Shown: positions 39,633-49,221, counted from the first letter of the stretch. The stretch: DNA of 64,000 bases from Sva-07 sp963741755 (GCA_963741755.1 CAVUJG010000002.1:124001-188000); one strand, 5' to 3'. Notes: generated by a model not told the origin, from the letters alone. Program-made: numbers and translations.

Positions 39633-40202
39633 ATGATTCCCGGGACGCCGCCCACCAAGGGCCGCCTCCTCGTTGCCACGCCACCGCTCGAGGATGAGAA
39701 CTTCGACCGTACGGTCATCTTCGTGCTCGAGCACCACGACGAGGGAGCGATCGGCGTGGTGATCAACCGACCGAGTCATGAGGCACTGGACGAACCGCTC
39801 GACCGGTGGATCGACCTGCAGGCGGTGCCGTCGTCGGTGTTCTCGGGCGGCCCCGTCGAGGAATCGGCCTTGATCGCGTTGGCCGAGACGAAGCAGCCGA
39901 TGGTCGACGACGGCGAGTACCTCTCCCCCATCGTCGGCACGATTGCATCGGCCGATCTCACTGCCGACCCGGCACTTGTGGCGGCCGAGGTCCGTGGCGT
40001 GCGGGTGTTCCGTGGCTACGCCGGGTGGGGTCCGGGCCAACTCGAAGGCGAGATCGAGGCAGGCGCGTGGCTGGTACTCGACTCCGAGCCCGGCGACGTG
40101 TTCTCCGACGACCCCGACGAGCTGTGGCGCACGGTGCTGCGTCGCCAGCCCGGCCGTCTGGCGTGGCTCGCCGATGCCCCCGACGACCTCAGCGCCAACT
40201 GA
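39633..40202 (+). CDS. YqgE/AlgH family protein
   Basis: A 189-residue UPF0301 protein. GRLLVATPPLEDENFDRTVI then FVLEHHDEGAIGVVINRPS is the family hallmark; FSGGPVEESALIAL and the later RVFRGYAGWGPGQLEGEI confirm it. The function is unresolved; AlgH has been linked to regulation of alginate and other outputs. ATG 39633 was chosen; a start at 39585 would add 16 residues and sit in the palindrome. Divergent from argC. Confidence 0.93.
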   Translation: MIPGTPPTKGRLLVATPPLEDENFDRTVIFVLEHHDEGAIGVVINRPSHEALDEPLDRWIDLQAVPSSVFSGGPVEESALIALAETKQPMVDDGEYLSPIVGTIASADLTADPALVAAEVRGVRVFRGYAGWGPGQLEGEIEAGAWLVLDSEPGDVFSDDPDELWRTVLRRQPGRLAWLADAPDDLSAN

Positions 40203-40248
40203 ACCTCCTCCCGGATCCGCTGGACGTCGCCCCTGTTCGGGTGGCACG

Positions 40249-40572
40249 ATGCCCGTCATGGTCGATCTGGACAATGCCCGCAAGCGCCTTCTCGAGGAGC
40301 GCGACCGCCTGCAGCGCCAACTCGACGAGGTCGAACTCGAACGCAACGGAGACGGCCCGATCGACATGCTCGGCGGCGATGCCGCCGCCGACACGACGAT
40401 CGCGACGAGCGAACTGAACCTTCGATCGGACCTCGCCCACTCGATCGCCGAGATCGACGCCGCACTCCATCGCATCGACCTGGGCACGTACGGCGTCGAC
40501 GAGGAGACCGGCGATCCGATCTCCCCAGAGCGGCTCGATGTGCTTCCGGCGGCCCGCACGAACGTCAGGTGA
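40249..40572 (+). CDS. TraR/DksA-like protein lacking zinc-finger cysteines
   Basis: A 107-residue protein. The N-terminal half is a coiled coil (NARKRLLEERDRLQRQLDEV), and the C-terminal half follows the DksA/TraR layout, ALHRIDLGTYGVDEETGDPI then SPERLDVLPAARTNV. In DksA-type proteins this segment carries a four-cysteine finger (GTYGxCxxxGxxI); here no cysteine remains anywhere in the protein. The family fold is likely, but zinc binding is not. ATG 40249 or 40258. Interaction with RNA polymerase is inference from the fold. Confidence 0.82.
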   Translation: MPVMVDLDNARKRLLEERDRLQRQLDEVELERNGDGPIDMLGGDAAADTTIATSELNLRSDLAHSIAEIDAALHRIDLGTYGVDEETGDPISPERLDVLPAARTNVR

Positions 40573-41125
40573 CGCTGGCCTGTTCACGTTCCGACGCCTG
40601 ACCCGCGAGGACTTCCCGCTGCTCGGCATGTGGCTGGCCGCACCGCATGTTCGCGAGTGGTGGAACCACGATCCCTCGCCCGATGCGGTCGAGGGCGACT
40701 TCGGTGGTGCCGTCGACGGCGCCGAGGCCGGCGAGGACTGGTTGGCCGAGCTCGACGGGGCGCCGATCGGTCTGGTGCAGTACTGCCGGTTCGCCGACTA
40801 CCCCGACTATGTCGCGGAGATGGAGCCGGTCTACCCGGCCGGCCCAGGAGCAGCTTCCATCGACTACCTGATCGGCGATGTCGAGTTGATCGGCCGCAGC
40901 GTCGGCAGCGCGATGATCCACGCATTCGTTGCGTTCGTGTGGACGCACGATCCGACCACGACCCATCTCGTGGTGCCGGTGAACTCCGCCAACGAACGGT
41001 CGTGGCGAGCGTTGCTGCGAGCCGGATTCCATCTCGTTGCCCGTGGTGAGATGGAGCCGGACAACCCGATCCACGATCGGATGCACGAGGTGTTGCGCAT
41101 CGACCGTCCGGTCGCCGCGTCGTAG
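40538..41125 (+). CDS. GNAT acetyltransferase, AAC(6')/RimJ-like
   Basis: About 195 residues. FTFRRLTREDFPLLGMWLAA then PHVREWWNHD is the opening of the acetyltransferase_8 type. SIDYLIGDVELIGRSVGSAM is the acetyl-CoA loop, although the R/QxxGxG/A signature is altered (RSVGSA), and NSANERSWRALLRAGF closes the fold. The true start is unclear: ATG 40538 overlaps the DksA-like gene by 35 bases, while conservation begins near a CTG at 40580. The substrate is unknown; resemblance to aminoglycoside or siderophore acetyltransferases does not prove resistance. Confidence 0.8.
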   Translation: MCFRRPARTSGDAGLFTFRRLTREDFPLLGMWLAAPHVREWWNHDPSPDAVEGDFGGAVDGAEAGEDWLAELDGAPIGLVQYCRFADYPDYVAEMEPVYPAGPGAASIDYLIGDVELIGRSVGSAMIHAFVAFVWTHDPTTTHLVVPVNSANERSWRALLRAGFHLVARGEMEPDNPIHDRMHEVLRIDRPVAAS

Positions 41126-41134
41126 GTTGGCGAC

Positions 41135-41488
41135 ATGACCGCCGACTGGGTTCGACCGATCGTCCACTTCGAGATCTTGGCTCGCGATCCCGAGGTACAG
41201 CGCAGGTTCTACGGCGAACTGTTCAACTGGCCGTTCGGTGACGGACCGATCATGAACGTACCGAGCGGACTCGGTGGGCCCGAGCCCGGCCCGGCTGGCC
41301 ACATGCGTGCGAGTGATCGGTCCGGCTTCGCGCTCTACATCCAGGTACGCGACATCAGCGAGTCACTGCGTCGGGTGCCCGAGTTGGGTGGAACGGTGGT
41401 GTCCGAACCGTTCGACGTTCCCGGTGGTCCGACGATCGCTGCGATCGACGACCCGGAGGGCAATCCCCTCGTGCTGGTGCAGCAGTAG
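41135..41488 (+). CDS. VOC-family (glyoxalase-like) protein
   Basis: A 117-residue single-module VOC protein starting MTADWVRPIVHFEILARDPE. RRFYGELFNWPF and AAIDDPEGNPLVLVQQ are the typical beta-alpha-beta ends. Such proteins may be dioxygenases, isomerases or binding proteins; no function can be fixed. It follows the GNAT gene by 9 bases on the same strand. Confidence 0.88.
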   Translation: MTADWVRPIVHFEILARDPEVQRRFYGELFNWPFGDGPIMNVPSGLGGPEPGPAGHMRASDRSGFALYIQVRDISESLRRVPELGGTVVSEPFDVPGGPTIAAIDDPEGNPLVLVQQ

Positions 41489-41503
41489 CCGCACACCCTG
41501 GGC

Positions 41504-41785
41504 TCAGGCGACGCCGCGGAAGCGATCGACCCTGACATCGACCACCAGCGAGGCGAACGTGGCGCCGAGGTCGGAGTCGTCGAAGGCCCGCTCAGCGTGG
41601 GCTGCTGCAGCGTCGTCGGCCCAGATCGTGAGGGCAAGCCATCGCCCGTCGTCGTGGCGCCCCAGCGTCCGGCGGACGAAGCCGGGCTGGTGATAGGCGA
41701 ACTCGACCTGGATCCGCTCGTCGAGAGAACGGAAGCTCGGTTCGTCGACACCGGGCGCGAGGCGAAATGTCAGGATCTCGAACAC
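41504..41785 (-). CDS. Small dimeric alpha/beta-barrel-like hypothetical protein
   Basis: A 93-residue protein starting (GTG 41785) MFEILTFRLAPGVDEPSFRS. FAYHQPGFVRRTLGRHDDGR and WLALTIWADDAAAAHAERAF resemble ABM/ferredoxin-like proteins in which a Pro-Gly-Phe segment and an aromatic strand line the pocket. The family is inferred from that pattern. Divergent from the ATP-grasp gene, with starts 24 bases apart. Confidence 0.65.
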   Translation of the reverse strand: MFEILTFRLAPGVDEPSFRSLDERIQVEFAYHQPGFVRRTLGRHDDGRWLALTIWADDAAAAHAERAFDDSDLGATFASLVVDVRVDRFRGVA

Positions 41786-41808
41786 CTCGGCGACGCTACG
41801 GTCCCGTG

Positions 41809-43170
41809 ATGGACGAATGGTGGATCGAACCGATGCGACGGGCGTTCGGCGGCCGGTCGATCGTCCTCGCCGGCGCCATGGGATCATCGTGGACCGAACA
41901 CATCGTGATGCTGCGTTCGGTCGGCGTGAGCAAGTTGCTCGTGGTCGCCACCGAGGGCCGAGGAGCCGGGCCATTGCCCGATGTGCCCACCCTGATCGTC
42001 GAGCCGCCCGCGGGTCTGTCACAGATGGAGCGCATCCACCATGCCGACCGGACGTTGCACGAGCCGACAGCGGAGATGATCAACGCCATCGAATTGTTCG
42101 ATCCGCAGGCTGACGCGATCGTGATCGGCACGTTCCTGTCGACGGCATCTCAGGTGGTCGGACGGCCTCTGGTGTCGTACCGGCGACCAGAATGGCTGGC
42201 GCTGGAGGACAAGGTCGTCGTCGACGCGTTCTGGGACCGCGCCGGGGTCGATCGCCAGCCGGCGATCGTCGTACCGCTCGACGAAGCCGCCGGCGCGGCC
42301 AGGTCGATCGATCGGGGCGACGGCACGGTGTGGGCCGCCGATGCCCGCGAGGGCTTTCACGGAGCCGCCACGCAGACCTACTGGGTGACCGACGACGTGT
42401 CGCTCCGGCGAGCGGTCGCGGGCCTGCGCCCGGTGTGCGACTCGGTTCGGGTCATGCCGTTCCTCGAGGGGATCCCGTGCTCGATCCATGGCATCGTGCT
42501 CCCTGACGGAGTTGCCGTCCTGCGCCCGGTGGAGATGGTGACGTTGCGGCGCGGACACGAGTTCGTCTACGCCGGATGCGCCACGTACTGGGACCCGGAG
42601 CCCGCTGTGCGCGAGCAGATGCGTACCGTCGCCCGCCGAGCGGGCGATCGTCTCCGTGAGGAAGTCGATTTCCGGGGGACGTTCACGGTCGACGGGGTGG
42701 TGACCTCCGACGGGTTCTGGCCGACCGAGCTCAACCCGCGGTTCGGGGCCGGCATCATGACGATCGCCAGGGGTACCGGCATCCCGATGGTGCTGGTTCA
42801 CGACTTGATCGCCGGTGGGCACGACATCGCCCGTACGGCCGCCGAATTGGAAGTCGACGTGACCGATCACGGCGATGCCCGTCGCGGCGGTGGCACCTGG
42901 AAGGGCGGCTTCGACATCGCGACCGAGTTCGAGTCGGAGCCCGTGCAGTTCAACGACGGCGTGTGGTCCTGGGCCGATCCGGGCGGACCGGTCGCCGGAC
43001 GCGTGACCACCGGCGCCGGGTTCGTCCGCTGCCTGTACGACCAGGAATCGACCCCCGTCGGGCCGTCGACCGGCCCGCGAGCAGCCGCCTTCTGGAACTT
43101 CGCCGCCAACGAGTTCGGCATCGACACTGCTGGCCTCACCCCGGCCCGGTCGATTACATCCCGGGTCTGA
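41809..43170 (+). CDS. ATP-grasp domain protein of unknown substrate
   Basis: A 453-residue protein. Residues about 1-120 form a nucleotide-binding-like first domain (GGRSIVLAGAMGSSWTEHIV). The ATP-grasp core follows, with the metal-binding end VTSDGFWPTELNPRFGAGIM near residue 310, equivalent to the E..NPR of carboxylate-amine ligases. FRGTFTVDGVV precedes it. The reaction is probably ATP-dependent ligation of a carboxylate, with substrate unknown. The stop codon at 43168-43170 lies inside the family A palindrome, so the last three residues (TSR/V) come from the repeat. Confidence 0.82.
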   Translation: MDEWWIEPMRRAFGGRSIVLAGAMGSSWTEHIVMLRSVGVSKLLVVATEGRGAGPLPDVPTLIVEPPAGLSQMERIHHADRTLHEPTAEMINAIELFDPQADAIVIGTFLSTASQVVGRPLVSYRRPEWLALEDKVVVDAFWDRAGVDRQPAIVVPLDEAAGAARSIDRGDGTVWAADAREGFHGAATQTYWVTDDVSLRRAVAGLRPVCDSVRVMPFLEGIPCSIHGIVLPDGVAVLRPVEMVTLRRGHEFVYAGCATYWDPEPAVREQMRTVARRAGDRLREEVDFRGTFTVDGVVTSDGFWPTELNPRFGAGIMTIARGTGIPMVLVHDLIAGGHDIARTAAELEVDVTDHGDARRGGGTWKGGFDIATEFESEPVQFNDGVWSWADPGGPVAGRVTTGAGFVRCLYDQESTPVGPSTGPRAAAFWNFAANEFGIDTAGLTPARSITSRV

Positions 43171-43218
43171 CCCCTGTTGTCATCGAATTACATCAGGGGT
43201 CAGACCCGCGTTGTAATC
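43152..43218. repeat. Long inverted repeat, family A copy 2
   Basis: It begins GATTACATCCCGGG, continues TCTGACCCCTG, and closes CAGGGGTCAGACCCG then CGTTGTAATC, with few mismatches between the arms. It shares the GATTACATC, GGGTCTGACCCCTG and TGTAATC blocks with 8534-8598. It includes the ATP-grasp stop codon at its left end and touches the stop codon of the convergent ACT gene at its right. Confidence 0.9.
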
Positions 43219-43606
43219 AGGCGGTGAGGGCTGCGATGGCGTCGTCGATGCGGTCGAGCGGGACCAGCACATGATCGTGGTGGTAGCCAGCGAGCACATT
43301 GCACGAGATGTCGACCGCGGTGAGGCGGGCGCTGATCGCGGCAGTGAGGCCGACGGCGTCGAGGCTCGACTGGACGGTCAGCGTGAGCCAGGCGAATTGG
43401 CCCGTGGGCTTCTGACCGGCCCGTTCCGCTGCTTCGACTGGCAACACGATGGTGGTCAGGCGGCCTTCCTTGATGACCGCGTGCGCCGCGGCAATGAGCC
43501 CCGTCGTGGGAACTTCGACCGCGATGTAGGTGAACACGCCGGGCCGTCGCTGCACGGCGAGCGTCGCGAGCATGAGGTCGAGGTCGGTTTCTCCTGGTGC
43601 AACCAT
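43217..43606 (-). CDS. ACT-domain protein (ACT_3 / DUF2241-like)
   Basis: A 129-residue protein. GETDLDLMLATLAVQRRPG opens the first domain and FAWLTLTVQSSLDAVGLTAA then ISCNVLAGYHHDHVLVPLDR forms the second, the pattern of the small paired-ACT proteins of PF10000. These probably bind an amino acid; no enzyme partner is adjacent. ATG 43606. Its stop overlaps the palindrome by two bases. Confidence 0.88.
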   Translation of the reverse strand: MVAPGETDLDLMLATLAVQRRPGVFTYIAVEVPTTGLIAAAHAVIKEGRLTTIVLPVEAAERAGQKPTGQFAWLTLTVQSSLDAVGLTAAISARLTAVDISCNVLAGYHHDHVLVPLDRIDDAIAALTA

Positions 43607-43711
43607 GCACCTCAGTGTCGCAGCCGTGTCAAACCGACATGGCGCGGTCGTGTCGAAGCGGGCCTGTCGACGGTGGAAGACTGAGCATTCGCAACCAAAG
43701 GGGGACCTGCC

Positions 43712-44779
43712 ATGACCACCTCACCACTGCTGCCAGGACGACTGGGTACCCCGGATCTCGAACTCCGCGACGATCCACGCGCCGACCCGCGGATGTTGGC
43801 GGCAATGGCGCCGATCGGCCTCGACGTCGCACCGCCACCGTCACCGGTCACAGCAGCGAGTTCGTTGGAGGACATCCTGGAGGCGTGCGCGCTCGCCGAG
43901 GCCGGGTTCCAGATGGCATTCGGGATGGTGAACCAACCCGCTGTCACGCCAGATGTGTCATCGACCGTCGAGACGATCACCGGTTCCGACGGCAATGAGA
44001 TCACGCTGTACGTCCATCGCCCCGACGGAGTCGACACCGAACTTCCCTGCATCGTCCACACCCATGGCGGTGGCATGGCGATCCTGACCGCCGCCGATCC
44101 GGGCTACGCCAGCTGGCGCGACACGCTTGCGGCAACAGGCCTGGTCGTGGTCGGCGTCGAGTTCCGCAACGCCGCAGGAACGCTCGGGCCGCACCCCTTC
44201 CCCGCCGGCCTGAACGACTGCGCGAGCGCAGCGCAGTGGGTGATCGCGAATCGGGAGTCGCTGGGCGTTTCCACGGTGATCATGTCCGGCGAGTCAGGCG
44301 GCGGCAACCTCTCGCTCGCCACAGCACTCAAGGCCAACCGCGAAGGCTGGATCGACGGAATCGACGGCGTGTACGCCCAGTGTCCGTACATCTCCGGCGC
44401 GTATGCGAACCCGCCTGCCGAACTGACCTCGATGTTCGAGAACGACAAGTACTTCCTCGACGTCGAGAACATGGGAGCGATGGCCAAGGCGTACGACCCC
44501 GACGGCGCCAACACGACGAACCCGCTCGCCTGGCCGATGCACGCAGCAGCGGGCGATCTCGATGGCCTGCCACCCCACGTGATCTCGGTCAACGAACTCG
44601 ATCCGCTTCGAGACGAGGGCCTCGTCTACTTCCGAAAGCTGCTCGGCGCCGATGTGAGCGCGGTGAGCCGCACGGTCAACGGCACGTGTCACGCGGGTGA
44701 TTGCCTCTTTGCCGATGCCATGCCCGACGTGGTCGCAGCGACGATCCGCGACATCAAGGCCTTCGCCGACTCGCTCTGA
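43712..44779 (+). CDS. Alpha/beta hydrolase, hormone-sensitive lipase-like esterase
   Basis: A 355-residue esterase. The oxyanion motif is HTHGGGMAIL near residue 110. The nucleophile elbow is IMSGESGGGNLSLA near 190; Asp lies in NELDPLRDEG near 300 and His in GTCHAGD near 328. This is the HSL/arylesterase family IV layout, acting on short-chain esters. A good ribosome site AAGGGGGA precedes ATG 43712. The N-terminal 80 residues form the usual cap region. Confidence 0.92.
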   Translation: MTTSPLLPGRLGTPDLELRDDPRADPRMLAAMAPIGLDVAPPPSPVTAASSLEDILEACALAEAGFQMAFGMVNQPAVTPDVSSTVETITGSDGNEITLYVHRPDGVDTELPCIVHTHGGGMAILTAADPGYASWRDTLAATGLVVVGVEFRNAAGTLGPHPFPAGLNDCASAAQWVIANRESLGVSTVIMSGESGGGNLSLATALKANREGWIDGIDGVYAQCPYISGAYANPPAELTSMFENDKYFLDVENMGAMAKAYDPDGANTTNPLAWPMHAAAGDLDGLPPHVISVNELDPLRDEGLVYFRKLLGADVSAVSRTVNGTCHAGDCLFADAMPDVVAATIRDIKAFADSL

Positions 44780-44801
44780 GTGGACTGGACCTGAGCGACG
44801 G

Positions 44802-47169
44802 TCAGCTTCGGAGCTGGGCGCCGAGCTTCGTGGTCGCGGCCTCGACGCCGCGCCGCACGTCGGCGATGTCGGCGTCGGTGAGATTGCGGTCAGCTGCCTG
44901 CAGGCGGACACGGTACGCCAACGACCGGGTGCCTGCAGCTGCACGTTCGCCGCGATACACGTCGAACAGGTCGATGTCGACGAGCAGGTTGCCGGCACCC
45001 TGCCGGACGGCCTTCTCGACCTTCTCGGCGGGGATGCCATCGGGAACCACGAACGACAGATCGAGATCGCTCGACGGGTACCGACTCGTCGGCTTCCACT
45101 GAGTTGGCTTCGGTTCACGGTCGAGCATCTGGTCGAGGTCGAGTTCCAGGATCGCCACCCGCTCGGTCACCTCGAACGCCGCCAGCACATCGGGCGCGAC
45201 CTCACCGACCGCACCGAGCGGATCCTTGCCGGCCTGCAAGGTGGCTGATCGAGTGGCATGCAGCCCTGCCGGCACCTTCGCCTGATCGATGCGAGCGCCG
45301 GCTCCCAGCGCAGCGGCAAGCTCCCGCCACACCGCCATGGCCGCCGGTGCCTCCCGCCCAGCGAGCACGACGGTCAGCGCCTCGTACTCACCCGGAAGTT
45401 CACCAACGGCGGGCGGATAGACGTGACCGATCTCGAACAGTGCCACACCGCCACGGCGGTGCGATTCGTTGAAGGCAATCGAGCGGAGCAGACCGGGACG
45501 CAACGAGGTGCGCAGCACGCTCTCCTCGGCAACCAGCGGGTTGGTGATCCGCACTGCCTCCGCGGGCAGTCCTGCTTTGGTGAGCGTGTCGGGCGCGAGG
45601 AACGGATTCGGCATCGCTTCGGAGATCCCGAGGCCGAGCAGCACCTCACGGACGAGCCGGCGCCGATGCTGTCGCACGCTGAGTTCGCCGTGCACCACCG
45701 ACTTCGGAACGGTCTTGCCGAGGCGGTCGTAGCCGTAATGGCGGGCGACCTCCTCGATCACGTCGACCTCCTCGGTCGAGTCGAGGCGCCAACTCGGCAG
45801 GACGACGTCTCTCGTGTCGCCAGAACCCGACACGGTGAAGCCGATCGGGTCGAGCAGCCGGGGCAGATCGTCGGCGCTCAGCTCGGTGCCGAGGATCCGG
45901 TTGACGGCGCTGATACGCACCGGGACGGATCGGTGCTCGCCGGGAAGGGATCCGCTGCGGGCATCGACGGCGCCGGCGTGCACGACGAGGTCTGGGCAGG
46001 TCTCGGCCAACAGTTCGACGAAGCGGGCGATCGCCAGCGGCATGCCGTACGGATCGACACCGCGTTCGAAGCGTGCTGAGGCCTCGGATCGCAGGTTGGT
46101 GCGGGTGACGGACTGTCCGATCCCGACGAGCGAGAACCACGCCATCTCCAATGCGATCGTGGTGGTCGAGTCACTGATCTCGGTGTCGAGTCCGCCCATG
46201 ATGCCGGCAAGCCCGATCGGCGTGTCGTTGGCGTCGCAGATGAACAGATCGTCGTTGGTGAACGCCCGATCCTCGCCGTCGAGGGTCGTCAAGCGCTCAC
46301 CGTCGCTGGCGAGGCGGATCCGGAATCCACCGCCGCCGAGCGTGTCGAGGTCATAGGCGTGGTTCGGCTGGTTCAGTTCCAGCATCACGTAGTTGCTGAC
46401 GTCGACGACGTTGCTGATCGGGCGCATCCCTGCCGCGGTCAACCGGCGCGCCATCCACTCCGCCGACGCCTTGACCTCGATGCCGGAGATCACGGTCGAG
46501 GTGAACCGGCCACAACGATCACCGTCGACGATGTCGACCGCTGCTTCTCGCGACGTCGGCGGTGACGGTCAGCGTTGCCGTCGGGGGACGGAACTCGACA
46601 CCGAGTTTCGCTGCGAGGTCGCGTGCGATGCCGACATAGCCCCAGCAGTCCGGGCGGTTTCGGGTGACATCGGCGTCGATCAGCACGTCGAGACTGAGCC
46701 CGAGCGCTTCACCGTAGGGGCGCCCGAGTGGAACGTCCGACGGCAACACCCGAATGCCCGAGTGATCGTCACCGAGGCCGAGTTCGCTTGCCGAGCACAG
46801 CATGCCCTCGGAGTCGATCCCGAGAATGCCGCGCCGCTCGATGGTCATGCCATTGGGCATGGTGGTGCCAAGCGTGGCGAGTGGGACGATGTCGCCCTCG
46901 GCCATGTTGAAGGCCCCGCACCAGACATGGCGCTCGTGGCCGTCGCCGGCGTCGACGTAGACCCGTTGCACTTTGGCGGCGTCGGGGTGCTGTACGAGGC
47001 GCAGCACCCGTGCGGTCACCACACCCGGCACGGTCTCACCGACGGTGGTGACGGAGTCGACCTCGAGGCCGAGCGCGGTGAGTGCGTCGGCAACGCGCTG
47101 CACGTCGTCGGCGTTCGTGGGATCGCCGAAGTCGCCGTACTCGTTGAGCCAGGACAGAAGAATCTTCAT
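44802..47169 (-). pseudogene. pheT: Phenylalanyl-tRNA synthetase beta subunit, one frameshift
   Basis: Two frames join into a 788-residue PheT. The N-terminal part (MKILLSWLNEYGDFGDPTNA; tRNA-binding EMAP-like domain with HPDAAKVQRVYVDAG; B3/4 start) ends in nonsense after LTVTADVA. The second frame continues EAAVDIVDGDRCGRFTSTVI through the B5 domain and the catalytic-like core (NVVDVSNYVMLELNQPNHAY) to the anticodon-binding domain (YPSSDLDLSFVVPDG). The break lies at about 46543-46553, and the length is one base over a multiple of three. As pheT is essential and normally single-copy, this is almost certainly a sequencing error. It overlaps the pheS stop by one base (TGATG). Confidence 0.9.
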
Positions 47170-48182
47170 CAGAACTGCTCCAGGAATCGGATGTCGTCGG
47201 TGTACATCTCACGAATGTCGTCGACACCGTGACGCTCCTTGGCCATGCGATCGATGCCGAACCCGAACGCAAATCCGCTCCATTCCTCGGGATCGAGTCC
47301 ACCGGCTCGAAGCACGTTCGGGTGCACCATGCCGCAGCCTCCCAGCTCGATCCAGCTGCCATCGGGTCGTTGGATGTCGAACTCGGCCGACGGTTCGGTG
47401 AACGGGAAGTAGCTCGGCCGCAACCGTGACGTGAACCCGGGTCCGAAGAAGGCCTTGGTGAACGCCTCGATGGTGCCGGCCAGGTCGGCCATCGTGATGT
47501 TGCGGTCGATCACCAGGCCCTCGATCTGGTGGAACACCGGCATGTGCGTCGAGTCTGGCGTGTCACGCCGGAAGACGCGGCCGGGGGCGACGATGTAGAT
47601 CGGCGGCTCGCTCTCGAGCATCGTGCGGATCTGGACGGGCGAGGTGTGCGTGCGCAGCACCGTGGTGCCCGGTGCGCCACCCGGCGGGACGTGATCGACG
47701 AACAACGTGTCCCACTCACCCCGGGCCGGATGTCCGATCGGCATGTTCAGCGCCTCGAAGTTGTGCCAGTCGGTCTCGACCTCCGGACCTTCGGCGACCT
47801 GGAAACCGAGACCGATGAACACGTCCTCGAGCCGTTCCCACGCCTGGGTGACCAGGTGAGCGTGACCGCGCGTCGGCTTGCCGACGAACTCGGTGAGGTC
47901 GAGACGCTCTGCCTCGACACGGCCGGCGAGCGCCTCGGCTCCCAGCGCGTCCCGACGAGCATCGAGCGCATCGGTGACCGCCGTGAGCGCCTCGTTGATG
48001 GCGGCGCCGGCGGCCTTCTTCTCGTCGATCGATTCGAGCGAACCCAGCCGGGTCTTGAGCTGAGCAAGTTCGCCTTTCTTGCCGCTGAGGCGAGGAGTCA
48101 ACGACGCAATGTCGTCGAGACTCGTCGCCGTGGCGATCTCGGCGAGTGCTGCGTCGCGGGCGGCGGTGATGTCAGTGAGCAC
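47169..48182 (-). CDS. pheS: Phenylalanyl-tRNA synthetase alpha subunit
   Basis: A 337-residue class II synthetase catalytic subunit. The N-terminal coiled coil (DDIASLTPRLSGKKGELAQL) contacts tRNA. Motif 2 is TMLESEPPIYIVAPGRVFRR, and motif 3 is GFAFGFGIDRMAKERHGVDD at the C-terminus. GPEVETDWHNFEALNMPIGH is typical. Start GTG 48182 with a GAAAGG ribosome site. It forms an alpha2-beta2 enzyme with PheT, which follows directly. Confidence 0.97.
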   Translation of the reverse strand: MLTDITAARDAALAEIATATSLDDIASLTPRLSGKKGELAQLKTRLGSLESIDEKKAAGAAINEALTAVTDALDARRDALGAEALAGRVEAERLDLTEFVGKPTRGHAHLVTQAWERLEDVFIGLGFQVAEGPEVETDWHNFEALNMPIGHPARGEWDTLFVDHVPPGGAPGTTVLRTHTSPVQIRTMLESEPPIYIVAPGRVFRRDTPDSTHMPVFHQIEGLVIDRNITMADLAGTIEAFTKAFFGPGFTSRLRPSYFPFTEPSAEFDIQRPDGSWIELGGCGMVHPNVLRAGGLDPEEWSGFAFGFGIDRMAKERHGVDDIREMYTDDIRFLEQF

Positions 48183-48499
48183 GTGGACCTTTCGTGGGCG
48201 TCAGACGAGGAGCGATCAGGAGGACTGGACCCCGGACGAACGCAGGAGACGGCACAGGAGCGAGTGGCGTTTCCCGGTTCAGCCGGGGCGTCGAAATCGC
48301 TGCAACTGTGTCTGCACGACTGCGAGGCTAGCGCTCCCCCACCTCGACCGACGTACACGTTGTGCCGGACACCAGATGTACGTGGGCTGGTCCCGCCCGC
48401 ATCAGCCGAACGGACGAGGGTGAATCAGCCTGATGACCCTTGTCGGCGGCGGGAAGGTGGCGCACCATGGACGTTGAACCGAACGAAAGGAGATCGACG
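48183..48499. other. Intergenic region between divergent pheS and DUF4389 genes
   Basis: 317 bases without a convincing gene. It should hold promoters in both directions. A small hairpin CCCGG-TTCAG-CCGGG lies near 48270-48290 upstream of pheS. I looked for T-box hallmarks (TGG-containing antiterminator, AGTA loop) and for a Phe-rich leader peptide and saw neither. Confidence 0.6.
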
Positions 48500-49216
48500 A
48501 TGTCGATGTCACCCCCTACAGCACCTCCTCCACCCCCACCACCCCCTCCCCCGACGACGCCAGGACCCCCTCCCGCGACGAGCGCCGCTCCCTATCCCGC
48601 TCGCTTGACGATCGACTACCCGGAGCGACTCAATCGAGTCACGACAGCGTTTCGGATCATCCTGATCATCCCGATCGCCATCGTGCTGGGGATCATCACG
48701 AACAACAGCACGAGCAGTGTGCAGACTGCGGACGGCGAGTGGGTCACCACCACCGGCGCCAGCATCACCGGCGCACTGTTCTTCGCGACGTTGTTGATGA
48801 TTCTGTTCCGCCAGCGCTACCCCCGCTGGTGGTTCGACTTCGCATTGGAGCTCAGCCGATTCAGCGCTCGAGTCGGGGCCTACTTCGCCCTCCTCGCCGA
48901 CAGCTATCCCTCCACCGTCGACGAGCAGAGCGTGCACCTCGACATCGACTATCCCGACGATGTCGAACGCGATCTCAATCGGTGGCTCCCGCTCGTGAAG
49001 TGGTTCCTGGCGATCCCCCACTTCTTCATCTTGTTCTTCCTGTGGGTCGGGGCATTCTTCGCCATCGTCTTTGCATGGTTTGCGATCCTCTTCACCGGTC
49101 GGTACCCGAGAGGACTGTTCGACTACGTCGTCGGTGTCGGCCGATGGAGCCTGCGGGTCTACGCCTACGCGTTCCTGCTGGTGACCGATCGCTACCCACC
49201 CTTCGAACTCCGCTGA
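48500..49216 (+). CDS. DUF4389 membrane protein with proline-rich N-terminus
   Basis: A 238-residue membrane protein. Residues 5-32 are proline-rich (TAPPPPPPPPPPTTPGPPPA), followed by two DUF4389-type repeats, each a short amphipathic YPxRLxxDYPE-like strand (YPARLTIDYPERLNRV; HLDIDYPDDVERDLNRW) and hydrophobic helices (FRIILIIPIAIVLGIITN; FFILFFLWVGAFFAIVFAWF). A strong ribosome site AAAGGAGAT lies 7 bases before ATG 48500. The role is unknown. An upstream ATG at 48470 is less likely. Confidence 0.88.
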   Translation: MSMSPPTAPPPPPPPPPPTTPGPPPATSAAPYPARLTIDYPERLNRVTTAFRIILIIPIAIVLGIITNNSTSSVQTADGEWVTTTGASITGALFFATLLMILFRQRYPRWWFDFALELSRFSARVGAYFALLADSYPSTVDEQSVHLDIDYPDDVERDLNRWLPLVKWFLAIPHFFILFFLWVGAFFAIVFAWFAILFTGRYPRGLFDYVVGVGRWSLRVYAYAFLLVTDRYPPFELR

Positions 49217-49221
49217 GCGCC

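Noticed and set aside
48183..48460. T-box riboswitch or Phe attenuator upstream of pheS
   Set aside because: No TGG antiterminator, specifier loop, AGTA motif or Phe-rich leader peptide was seen; only a small GC hairpin.
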